Source: Elusimicrobiota bacterium (lineage in GTDB: Bacteria; Elusimicrobiota; Elusimicrobia; FEN-1173). From it: a stretch of DNA of 64,000 nt. The notes under the pieces are model-generated. The model had not been told where the DNA came from. It searched no databases and saw only the letters and a list, made by a program, of their open reading frames with translations. Below, one piece after another: positions 25,915 through 33,876 of the stretch. A program made the translations under genes and the position numbers. Position 1 is the first letter of the stretch; every line of letters begins with the position of its first letter. The stretch spans positions 1 to 64,000 of the forward strand of contig JAEURZ010000017.1 of NCBI GenBank assembly GCA_016788905.1. Reading direction: 5' to 3'.

Positions 25915-27143
25915 AAAAACGAGTTGTTGTCACTGGAATGGGAGGGGTCTCCCCGATTGGAAACGATTGGCCCAGTGTGAGGGAATCTTTGAAAGGTGGA
26001 ATCTCTGGTGTGCAACTGAACAACGATTGGGCCCATTGCGAAGGGCTCCAAAGCCGCCTTGCTGCGCCGTGTCAATTTTCAACTCCACCCGAATGGGAAA
26101 GAAAAAAAACACGGACCATGGGGCGAGTCTCCTTGTTGGCCGCTAAAGCCACTGAAGATGCCCTTCGCGTAGGGGAGTTATTGGATCATCCGGCATTGAC
26201 CGATGGATCTTGTGGTGTGGCCTTTGGATCAACTTCAGGCTCCCCGCCTGCCATTGAAGATTATTTCCGCGCCTTAGCCATGAATAAAAGTTTAAAAGGG
26301 TTATCCCCCTACACCTACATCCAGTTAATGAGTCACACCTGCGCCGCAAACCTTGCCCAGTTTTTTAAAATCAAAGGACGTGTTATTCCAACCTGTTCAG
26401 CGTGTACTTCGGGCAGCCAGGCCATTGGATTTGCGTTTGAATCGATTCGAGATGGTTATCAGCAGCTAATGATCGCTGGGGGGGCAGAAGAATTACATTT
26501 AGCGGCTGTTGCTGTTTTTGATGTGATGTTTGCAACTTCCACTCAAGACCAACCCCCTCTTCGATCCCCAAGACCTTTTGATGCAGCCCGGGATGGACTT
26601 GTCATTGGGGAAGGAGCTGGGGCTCTTGTTTTAGAGGAGCTTGAACATGCCCTAAATCGGAAAGCTCCTGTTTTTGCCGAAGTCGTTGGGTTTGGGACCA
26701 ATAGCGACGGAGCGCACATCACCAACCCCTGTTCGGATGGAATGGAACAAGCGATGAGACTTGCTTTATTAGATGGGAATCTTTCCATAGAAGACATTGG
26801 ATACATCAATGCCCATGGCACCGCTACCGAATTGGGAGATATCGCCGAATCGTTAGCCACCAGTCGCTTATTTGGAAATCAAAAACCAATCAGTTCTCTA
26901 AAAAGTTACATGGGGCACACATTAGGCGCCTGCGGCGCTTTGGAAGCTTGGATGGGTATTCAGATGTTGAGGGAAGGTTGGTTTTCTCCTACACTTCATT
27001 TAGAGACCGTTGATGATCGGTGTGGGAGGTTGGATTACATTCAAAACAAACCTCGACAAATAGTGACAAATTACTTCATGTCGAATAACTTCGCTTTTGG
27101 TGGAGTTAATACTTCATTGGTTTTTAAGCGATGGAACAAATAG
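25911..27143 (+). CDS. Beta-ketoacyl-ACP synthase (FabF-like) 2
   Basis: A 410-residue ketosynthase starting from GTG 25911 with ATGA-like overlap. Active Cys in TCSACTSGSQAIG, His in NAHGTATELGD and His in YMGHTLGACGA. It is the last gene of the overlapping aryl-polyene run, and 45 bp separate it from the autotransporter. Confidence 0.93.
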   Translation: MKKRVVVTGMGGVSPIGNDWPSVRESLKGGISGVQLNNDWAHCEGLQSRLAAPCQFSTPPEWERKKTRTMGRVSLLAAKATEDALRVGELLDHPALTDGSCGVAFGSTSGSPPAIEDYFRALAMNKSLKGLSPYTYIQLMSHTCAANLAQFFKIKGRVIPTCSACTSGSQAIGFAFESIRDGYQQLMIAGGAEELHLAAVAVFDVMFATSTQDQPPLRSPRPFDAARDGLVIGEGAGALVLEELEHALNRKAPVFAEVVGFGTNSDGAHITNPCSDGMEQAMRLALLDGNLSIEDIGYINAHGTATELGDIAESLATSRLFGNQKPISSLKSYMGHTLGACGALEAWMGIQMLREGWFSPTLHLETVDDRCGRLDYIQNKPRQIVTNYFMSNNFAFGGVNTSLVFKRWNK

Positions 27144-27188
27144 TTAAGCGGGGATTTTGTTAATCAATTTTTCAAGGGGGAAAGAACC

Positions 27189-30155
27189 ATGTTAACAATA
27201 CGAGTTCTGGGTGTTTTGGTAGGTGGAGTTCTCTCTATCCTTTTTTTGGGGGGGAGATATTGTTGGGGAGATTCATCGGTTAATACGGTAGGACAAACGT
27301 GGGTGGGAGGGACGGGAAACGGGGAATGGTCTGCGGATGAGAATTGGAACTTGGGCGCTCCGGCGGACGGGGATACAATCCATTTTTCGGGAAACGCCAC
27401 CGGGAATGTCAACGATTTTTCTAATCTGAGCCTCGAGAAGATCTTTTTTTCTTCCGGGGCAGCTTCCTTTTCTTTGGCAGGGAACACGGTCACGTTTTCG
27501 GGGGACGACAGAACCATTGAGAACAACGCTTTGGAGACCCAGAGGGTGGGGTTCACCGGGCCCTTGGTCGGGTTGGAACATATTGCGGCCAAGAGTGGGA
27601 CCCTTGTCATCAACTCGACCATCACCAGTCCCGGGGCCCGCTTTACCGTTTACGGCGGGGCTAACGTTATTTTTAACCGACCGTTGCTGGGCCTCGAATA
27701 TCTTGCTGTCACGCTGGCTGACGAGGTGTGGTTTAATGCGGCGGTTTCTACTTCGGTTTCTATTGATAATGCCACGGTTGTGATCAACTCCAACACCCAG
27801 TTGCCCGCGGCCGAAATGACGTACGGGGCTATTCTGAAAATCGTATCGGATGTGACCATCGGAGGGGCTTTGACTCTGGTGGAGGAGGGATTTCCACAAC
27901 CCACCGGCCCCGTGATTGATACCAACGGGTTTAATTTAACAGCCGCTGGGGGGATCAAGGACGGGGGGCAGGAATTGCGTCCTGCGGGGTTAACGAAAAC
28001 CGGGAACGGTGTTTTGATCGTTTCTGGCGACAACACCTCTGACGGATGGAGTGGCGGAACGGTGATCGAACAGGGAACCGTAAGGGCGGGTACGGCCACT
28101 GCTTTCCGGGCGGACACTGCTTTTTCATTGGCGGATACCGCGGGGGCTACCCTGGATTTAAACGGTTTTGATTTCACCCTTTCGGAATTAAACGGGGGGG
28201 GAACCCAGGGAGGCACCGTTGATATTTCTGGTGCGGGCCTGACGATTCGTTCGGTTGTGGCCAGTTCGTTTGCCGGGGCCATCACGGGGGTTGGTGGGAC
28301 CCTTACGAAAACGGGTGGGGAAACCTTTACTTTGACAGGAACCAATACCTATTCGGGGGGGACCACCGTCTCCTCGGGAACTCTTCGGGGGAACACCTTG
28401 GGATTGCAAGGGAACATCCTTCTTAACAACAATGCCGCAGTGGTTTTTGATCAGTCTTTTGGGGGAGTCTACGCGGGGAACCTTTCCGGATCCGGCACCC
28501 TGGAAAAGCGAGGTTCGGGGACGGTGACGTTGACCGGCACCAATTCGTTCACGGGGGGAACCTCGCTTACGGAAGGCGGTTTAGCGATAGGTTCAAACGT
28601 TGCCCTGGGGACGGGGGCCTTTACGTTAAATGGGGGGACTTTAAAAACCGATGGGGTTAACCGGACCATTGAGGTTTTAGGGGACTACACTCAAACGGGG
28701 GGGAATCTTCAATTGACTCTCTTTGGTCCCGGGATGAATCACGATCGGTTGAACGTAACCGGTGTAGCGAACCGGGGGGGCTTACTTACCATTGGGGTGG
28801 ATCCAGGTTACCTTCCTGTTGGGACATCGACTTACACCCTGATCAATGCGGGATCTTTCGGCGGTGATATTTATGATTTCACGTCCGGCGGCACCGCGCT
28901 CACGTTTCAATTGGATTACACTTCGACCGCGACGGTTCTCACCGCCATCAAGACCCCGTTTGCCTCTTTCACACCTACCTCAAACCAACACGCCGTGGGG
29001 AATTATTTGGATGACCTTTATCCCAGCGCGGAGGGCGATTTGAAACTTGTGATGGGCCAATTGAATGTTTTACCTGAAGGGGAACTTATCAGCAGCTTGA
29101 AAACATTTTCTCCTCAACCCTATGAAGCGATCTCGAACGTGGGGGCCGCCCAGCGAGGTGGGTTCTCCCAAACCTTATTCAGCCAACTTCATTTTGCCCG
29201 GACCACACGGGGCGGGATCCGAGCTTTTGGGTATGATCAAGGACAGTCTTTTTCCCGCTGGGGTCCCTTAACCGCTGCGGCGGGGGCGTCGGATTATGAT
29301 TATGGATACAAAGATCCCTCCTTGGTTATCGAAACCAAATGGGGTGCCTTTTTGACCGGAGAGGCTTCCTACGCCAGCTTGAAAAATGATGGGGATCTCC
29401 CCAATGGGGATCAGATCGCGGGAGGATTCACCACAGGGTTGGATTACCGCTTTTCACCCCATTGGACCCTGGGCCTGGGTGTGGGTTACGCTCTCCTAAC
29501 CACAAAACGTGGGTCCGACGATTTTAATTTGGATGGACAAAGTTTCACCCCCGGTCTCTACGGGAGCTTCAACCAGGAAACGTATTACGTGGATGGTGTG
29601 ATGGCCGTTCAGTCCGCGGATTTCACCTCCACCCGAAAAGTAAAAGTGGGCTCGGAGGTCCGCCAGGCAGAAGGGACCACAGGAAGTCTTGCCTTCGCCG
29701 CGGGGGTAGAAGCCGGTCGCCCCATAAAAAAAGGGGATTGGGACTTGGTTCCGGTGGCGGGGATCCATATGGCCCGCCAAACCGTTGACGCCTTTAACGA
29801 GACAGGCGCCGGAGCCCTTTCTCTCGATGTAAGGGAAAATGTTCAAAACTCATTTGCCACTCATTTCGGGGCACGAATTCAACACCAACTCACGGAGGAC
29901 ACACGTGACCGGATGGAAATCCGTACCGCCTGGCGGCATGAATTCGTTGATCCGTCGTCTCTCGAAGCCTCTTTTGCCGGGTCACCGGGTTCCTTTGCGG
30001 TTGCCCCGTCAGGGTCGTCAAAAGAAACGATCCTTTTAGGGGCTGATTTCTCCGCGAGTTTATCGGATTATTTTTCTTTCATCATTTCTTACGACGGGGA
30101 TTTTGGCGAGACCATTGTGAATCGCCTACACGGTGGATTACAGGTCCGTTTTTGA
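27189..30155 (+). CDS. Autotransporter with autotransporter-associated beta-strand repeats
   Basis: A 988-residue secreted/outer-membrane protein starting at ATG 27189 after AAGGGGGAAAG. It has a signal peptide (VLVGGVLSILFLGG) and a Gly/Thr-rich passenger with at least three copies of the LTKTGxGxLxLxGxNxxSGGT-type repeat near residues 268, 375 and 435. The C-terminal autotransporter barrel spans about residues 700-988, ending GGLQVRF with terminal Phe. A passenger rich in GTLTLNG-type beta-helix turns suggests an adhesin-like fibre. It directly follows the polyene operon, but I see no functional link beyond both being surface products. Confidence 0.92.
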   Translation: MLTIRVLGVLVGGVLSILFLGGRYCWGDSSVNTVGQTWVGGTGNGEWSADENWNLGAPADGDTIHFSGNATGNVNDFSNLSLEKIFFSSGAASFSLAGNTVTFSGDDRTIENNALETQRVGFTGPLVGLEHIAAKSGTLVINSTITSPGARFTVYGGANVIFNRPLLGLEYLAVTLADEVWFNAAVSTSVSIDNATVVINSNTQLPAAEMTYGAILKIVSDVTIGGALTLVEEGFPQPTGPVIDTNGFNLTAAGGIKDGGQELRPAGLTKTGNGVLIVSGDNTSDGWSGGTVIEQGTVRAGTATAFRADTAFSLADTAGATLDLNGFDFTLSELNGGGTQGGTVDISGAGLTIRSVVASSFAGAITGVGGTLTKTGGETFTLTGTNTYSGGTTVSSGTLRGNTLGLQGNILLNNNAAVVFDQSFGGVYAGNLSGSGTLEKRGSGTVTLTGTNSFTGGTSLTEGGLAIGSNVALGTGAFTLNGGTLKTDGVNRTIEVLGDYTQTGGNLQLTLFGPGMNHDRLNVTGVANRGGLLTIGVDPGYLPVGTSTYTLINAGSFGGDIYDFTSGGTALTFQLDYTSTATVLTAIKTPFASFTPTSNQHAVGNYLDDLYPSAEGDLKLVMGQLNVLPEGELISSLKTFSPQPYEAISNVGAAQRGGFSQTLFSQLHFARTTRGGIRAFGYDQGQSFSRWGPLTAAAGASDYDYGYKDPSLVIETKWGAFLTGEASYASLKNDGDLPNGDQIAGGFTTGLDYRFSPHWTLGLGVGYALLTTKRGSDDFNLDGQSFTPGLYGSFNQETYYVDGVMAVQSADFTSTRKVKVGSEVRQAEGTTGSLAFAAGVEAGRPIKKGDWDLVPVAGIHMARQTVDAFNETGAGALSLDVRENVQNSFATHFGARIQHQLTEDTRDRMEIRTAWRHEFVDPSSLEASFAGSPGSFAVAPSGSSKETILLGADFSASLSDYFSFIISYDGDFGETIVNRLHGGLQVRF

Positions 30156-30197
30156 TATGATGATGAGGAACCCAATAATTTCACAAGAGGAAGGCTT

Positions 30198-30449
30198 ATG
30201 ACTGAACATAAAGAAACCAGTGAGTCCCAGGGAAAATGTTGTTCGGATAAACCAACGTCCCGTTGTTCCAATGGCGTGGGATGCCGCTGTTTTAAAGCAT
30301 TTTTCTTGGTTCTTTTAGGCTTTTTGGCCGGCTTTTTTCTCAGCCGAAAGTGCCCTTGGAACCCCATGAAATGCAACGTTTCGAACCCGGTGGTTTCCAG
30401 ATCGGTGACCACAGACGTTCTGCCGGTTGAAACTGAACCCGCTCAATAA
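30198..30449 (+). CDS. Small Cys-rich membrane protein
   Basis: An 83-residue protein from ATG 30198 after GAGGAAGG. The N-terminal soluble part has a Cys cluster (GKCCSD, SRCSNGVGCRCFK), one membrane helix follows (AFFLVLLGFLAGFFLS), then a short tail with two more Cys. It may bind metal. No family recognised. Confidence 0.6.
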   Translation: MTEHKETSESQGKCCSDKPTSRCSNGVGCRCFKAFFLVLLGFLAGFFLSRKCPWNPMKCNVSNPVVSRSVTTDVLPVETEPAQ

Positions 30450-30453
30450 GTAA

Positions 30454-30759
30454 ATGACCCCAGTGGAACCAAACGCAAGTCTTTCTTATCTGGGAAAGTT
30501 GGCCAGCATGGGCCTTCTTGGGACAGCGGTGGTGGGATTTTTTTCAGCGATTGTGGCCTACATCCTCATTCCCAAAAGGAACCCTGGTGGGTTCTTGTTC
30601 GTTTTGTTTTTGGGCATCGCTGGGGCTTTATTGAGCCGCTTTATCTCACCCCGTGTCACGACCTTTTATCTGGCCGGGTTTCAGATTTTTATTACCCCTG
30701 TCATCGGGTCTTTTTTAGTTCTTATCGCCTACCGAATCGTTTTCTTGCGGGGGCGATAA
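30454..30759 (+). CDS. Small membrane protein, GlsB/YeaQ-like
   Basis: A 101-residue protein with three membrane helices and the glycine/proline pattern IVAYILIPKRNPGGFLFVLF followed by LGIAGALLSRFI, reminiscent of the YeaQ/YmgE stress-membrane family. Starts 4 bp after the previous stop, so probably co-transcribed. Family call is by pattern and tentative. Confidence 0.6.
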   Translation: MTPVEPNASLSYLGKLASMGLLGTAVVGFFSAIVAYILIPKRNPGGFLFVLFLGIAGALLSRFISPRVTTFYLAGFQIFITPVIGSFLVLIAYRIVFLRGR

Positions 30760-30771
30760 CGGAAAGAAGAA

Positions 30772-31125
30772 TTACTCTTCGGCAGGCGGAGAGTAGGTGG
30801 TGTTTCCGAATGCCAGGAGGGGATAAAAGATAACAGGCATCAAAAAGAGCCCTACCGCATACCCGATTCCCTTCCCAAACCGCTCCGCGACCCCGAGCAT
30901 TGTCAAAAAACCAAAAACAAGTTGAACCAGGGGGATCAAAAGCAGGAGAATCCACCACCCGGGTTTTCCACCGATCTTCAGCAATACATACAAGTTATAA
31001 AAGGGGATCAAACAAGCCCAGCCGGGTCTCCCTGCCTTCGTAAAAACCTTCCACATGGCGACGAACATAAAGACCGCCAGACCAAATAAAAGAAGAGATA
31101 AAAACAAATCGCCGGTTGTGTTCAT
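30772..31125 (-). CDS. DUF5684-like membrane protein
   Basis: A 117-residue protein with three to four membrane helices and the conserved stretch KAGRPGWACLIPFYNLYVLL plus KIGGKPGWWILLLLIPLVQLV, characteristic of DUF5684/signal-peptidase-associated small membrane proteins. Role unknown. Convergent with the preceding gene at 12 bp. Confidence 0.75.
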   Translation of the reverse strand: MNTTGDLFLSLLLFGLAVFMFVAMWKVFTKAGRPGWACLIPFYNLYVLLKIGGKPGWWILLLLIPLVQLVFGFLTMLGVAERFGKGIGYAVGLFLMPVIFYPLLAFGNTTYSPPAEE

Positions 31126-31193
31126 AGTTACCCCTTTGAATGGTGTTCTCTTTCCCCATTAACTTACATCGAAAACGGAATAAATACAACCGC

Positions 31194-32948
31194 TCATTTA
31201 GAGGGCGTTATGAGGCGTTTTAATCGGTTCAAATTTTCTTGAACGCCTGGGTAGTCCGGATTAATTAGGATAATTTTGTTCATTTCTGTTTGAGCCCCGA
31301 CCAGGTCTCCCGATTGGGCCAATAGGCCCGCCAAATTGTTCCGGGCATCACAACGGACCGGGTTCAGGAGGATCGTGGCCCGATAGGCATCGATGGCTTC
31401 CGGCCAACGATCCAAGGCCCGTAGACTTTCAGCCTTACCAAATAGAGCCTCCACAAAACTGGGATCCAAATGAAGTGCTTTTTCGTTAAATTCCAGAGCT
31501 TTCGCAAAATGTCCAATCCTCAAATACACAACCGCAAGGTTGGCTAAGGGAGTGGGATCGAATGGTTTTAATCGTTTGGCTTCCTCCAACGCTCCAACCG
31601 CCCGTGTAGGGTCGCCCATGGCCAGATAAGCCAAGCCCAAACTGTTCCGGACTTGAATATCTTCTGGATGACGTTGAATCACTTCTTGAAAGAGAGCCGC
31701 CGCTTTATCGGGGTATCCCCGGAGGAGTAAATCCCGCCCCCAATTATGCCTCAGCCATGGGGAGGCTGAAAATTGTGCCGAATAGGAATAGTTGAGGGCG
31801 TCACTCCCACGAACGTGAATGTTGAATTGAGTCATTCCCATCCAAAAAAGGAGGGGAACCCCCGCCAGCCAGGGGAACCTGGTTTTTGAAATCCAGATAA
31901 TGAAGGGTCCATATACGGCGATGCCCGCTAAATAGACCCAATGCTCCAACATTAATGAATTGGTTGCCAACAAAGGAATTTTGGGAAGGAGCATTAAAAA
32001 AAACCACCCCAGACATAGGAGCGTCTTTCCCCGCCGGCGGGGGGAGGCAAACCCCCAGACCAATCCCACCACCCCCAAACACAACAGAACAATGGCCTCC
32101 CCACCGGGCACGGGCTGGTAGCGATGGGAATGAAGGTTCCAGGGGACGAAAAGAAGTCGAATATAGACAAAAACAATTTTTGGCGCTTGAAACAGGCAAA
32201 ACCGAAGCCCTTCCAAAAAACCTGTGGTCGGTGCTACTTCTCCCGAAAAATGGTGCCGAAGAAAAAGATACAACGCAAGCAAACCGAAATGGGGAAGAAG
32301 GAGTTTCCACTTCGATTTCAAAGAAAAATTTGTGGCCGCCACGAACGCGAGAACAAAGGGGAGGGCGGCGCCGCTTTCTTTAGAGAGAATTGCCAATGGC
32401 AAACAAAGGAAGGACAAAACCCAACCGGACCGGGTTCCCTTTACCCACCCCCACACCCCAAGGAGAACGAAAAAACTGGATAACAATTCGGCCCTCCCAG
32501 CCACGACCATCAATTCCTGAACAATGATGGGATGGACAGCAAAAGCGCCCGCCACCCAAAACGCCGAATCACGTGAAAAACGAAGTTCGCCCAACACCAG
32601 GAAGAGTACCGCCACATTGAGAATATGGATCAGGAGATTGGTGAGATGGTATCCCCATGGACGGATCCCGTAGAGAAAAAAATCCACCATATTGAGCAGG
32701 GTTTGAAGAGGTCGGTAATAGGGAATTCCCTGATTAAAAACATCATGGGTAAACGTGTGTTTGAGGTTATCCCACGTCCATCCCATAATGTGAGGGTTGG
32801 ACAGGATCATTTGGGGGTCGTCCCACATAAACGGAACCCTCAAGACGGGCCAATAGGCCAGGAGACCTAAAAGAGCAAGAAAACCCAAAAGAACGGATCG
32901 CGAGCTCGTTTCCAATGGATTATGCGATCCCGTCCCTGACACCGACAT
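31194..32948 (-). CDS. TMTC-like membrane protein with C-terminal TPRs
   Basis: About 584 residues. The N-terminal two-thirds are polytopic, with the loop PFMWDDPQMILSNPHIMGW and YYRPLQTLLNMVDFFLYG typical of GT-C/TMTC-like proteins, whose acidic DD pair is the presumed catalytic site for lipid-linked sugar transfer. The last 200 residues are TPRs (for example HPEDIQVRNSLGLAYLAMGD). ATG 32948 is preferred over TTG 32972 because GGGGGAC lies before it. A protein O-glycosylation role is possible from family similarity, not shown here. Confidence 0.82.
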   Translation of the reverse strand: MSVSGTGSHNPLETSSRSVLLGFLALLGLLAYWPVLRVPFMWDDPQMILSNPHIMGWTWDNLKHTFTHDVFNQGIPYYRPLQTLLNMVDFFLYGIRPWGYHLTNLLIHILNVAVLFLVLGELRFSRDSAFWVAGAFAVHPIIVQELMVVAGRAELLSSFFVLLGVWGWVKGTRSGWVLSFLCLPLAILSKESGAALPFVLAFVAATNFSLKSKWKLLLPHFGLLALYLFLRHHFSGEVAPTTGFLEGLRFCLFQAPKIVFVYIRLLFVPWNLHSHRYQPVPGGEAIVLLCLGVVGLVWGFASPRRRGKTLLCLGWFFLMLLPKIPLLATNSLMLEHWVYLAGIAVYGPFIIWISKTRFPWLAGVPLLFWMGMTQFNIHVRGSDALNYSYSAQFSASPWLRHNWGRDLLLRGYPDKAAALFQEVIQRHPEDIQVRNSLGLAYLAMGDPTRAVGALEEAKRLKPFDPTPLANLAVVYLRIGHFAKALEFNEKALHLDPSFVEALFGKAESLRALDRWPEAIDAYRATILLNPVRCDARNNLAGLLAQSGDLVGAQTEMNKIILINPDYPGVQENLNRLKRLITPSK

Positions 32949-32972
32949 GCTGTCCCCCAGTCGTATTTGCAA

Positions 32973-33428
32973 TTCATGTTACTCTATTTTTTAATTGGTT
33001 TGATGGTATAGGAATCACACGGGTTTAGACCGCGGACAGCGTCAGCTGGGGAACCAGCCAATCGATCCTACTCCACTCGCTTCGCTTCAAGTGGATCCAT
33101 TGGTGTTCGCCCCTGAGAATGGTTTGATCTCTTTTCGGTGGGGAATATCCATAGAGAGCTCGACACCCATTTCATCGTGAACACGCTGGATGACGCAAAG
33201 AGGAACAGGAACCCCATAAAAAGGAAATGATAATATTCGAGCCTAGCCGCATCAGGGAAATATGCGGTTTCTTGGTGCCGTGGGTAGTTTCCTTCATGAA
33301 GCGGATTTGAAAGAACAAATGGAGGGCACGTTTGAGAGAAATGAAACGGGGATTTGCTTTGACAGATCTTGTTCCCCAGCTCAGTTAATTGATTTGTTGA
33401 GAACGTCCCCTCAGCGGCTCAAAAAAGC
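32973..33428. other. Roughly 450-bp intergenic region
   Basis: No supportable gene. A short run near 33100-33230, read on the minus strand, has a plausible peptide in one frame, but it is too short and lacks a ribosome site. The region separates two minus-strand transcription units, so it probably contains the promoter of the TMTC-like gene. Confidence 0.4.
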
Positions 33429-33860
33429 TTATTCTTGAACGTAGGTAATCTTTGACTTCCATTCCAAACGAAAATCGCAGGCGCTGACGGTGCTGATGTT
33501 CATGGTTTCCTGGCACACCATACGTCCTTCGGCTCGTTCCCGGCCCAATTCGAAAGCCGTGGTCATTTCTCCCGTCAGATCAAAACTTCCGCGTTCCCCA
33601 CCGCACCGCCCCGGACATGGGGCCATAAAGTTGCAGGGATCTTCTGATTCGATTTTTCGTGAGCCTTCTTCATAGAGTTCCTGTTGGGGGTTAAAAACCT
33701 TGAATTGGAGGGACACACTCTCCACCGCGGGGAAGCGATCTTTCAATGATCCGCCAGCGCGGGGACCGCGCTCCGATTCGGCACGACGCAAGACCTTTTG
33801 TTCGTTTTTGTTGGGGCCGGCGGGGCCACGACGACGTCTGGGTTTGAAGAAAGCGGGCAT
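33429..33860 (-). CDS. Hypothetical basic protein downstream of the RNA helicase
   Basis: A 143-residue protein with an Arg/Lys-rich N-terminus (FKPRRRRGPAGPNKNEQKVLRR), central Cys residues (CNFMAPCPGRCGG) and no membrane segment. It starts 16 bp after the RNA helicase stop and so is probably in its operon. The basic head suggests nucleic-acid contact. No family recognised. Confidence 0.6.
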   Translation of the reverse strand: MPAFFKPRRRRGPAGPNKNEQKVLRRAESERGPRAGGSLKDRFPAVESVSLQFKVFNPQQELYEEGSRKIESEDPCNFMAPCPGRCGGERGSFDLTGEMTTAFELGRERAEGRMVCQETMNISTVSACDFRLEWKSKITYVQE

Positions 33861-33876
33861 GGTTTATCCTTTGAGT

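Noticed and set aside
27273-28345. Minus-strand open frames opposite the autotransporter
   Set aside because: Low-complexity shadow of the GC-rich repeat region, with no start context.
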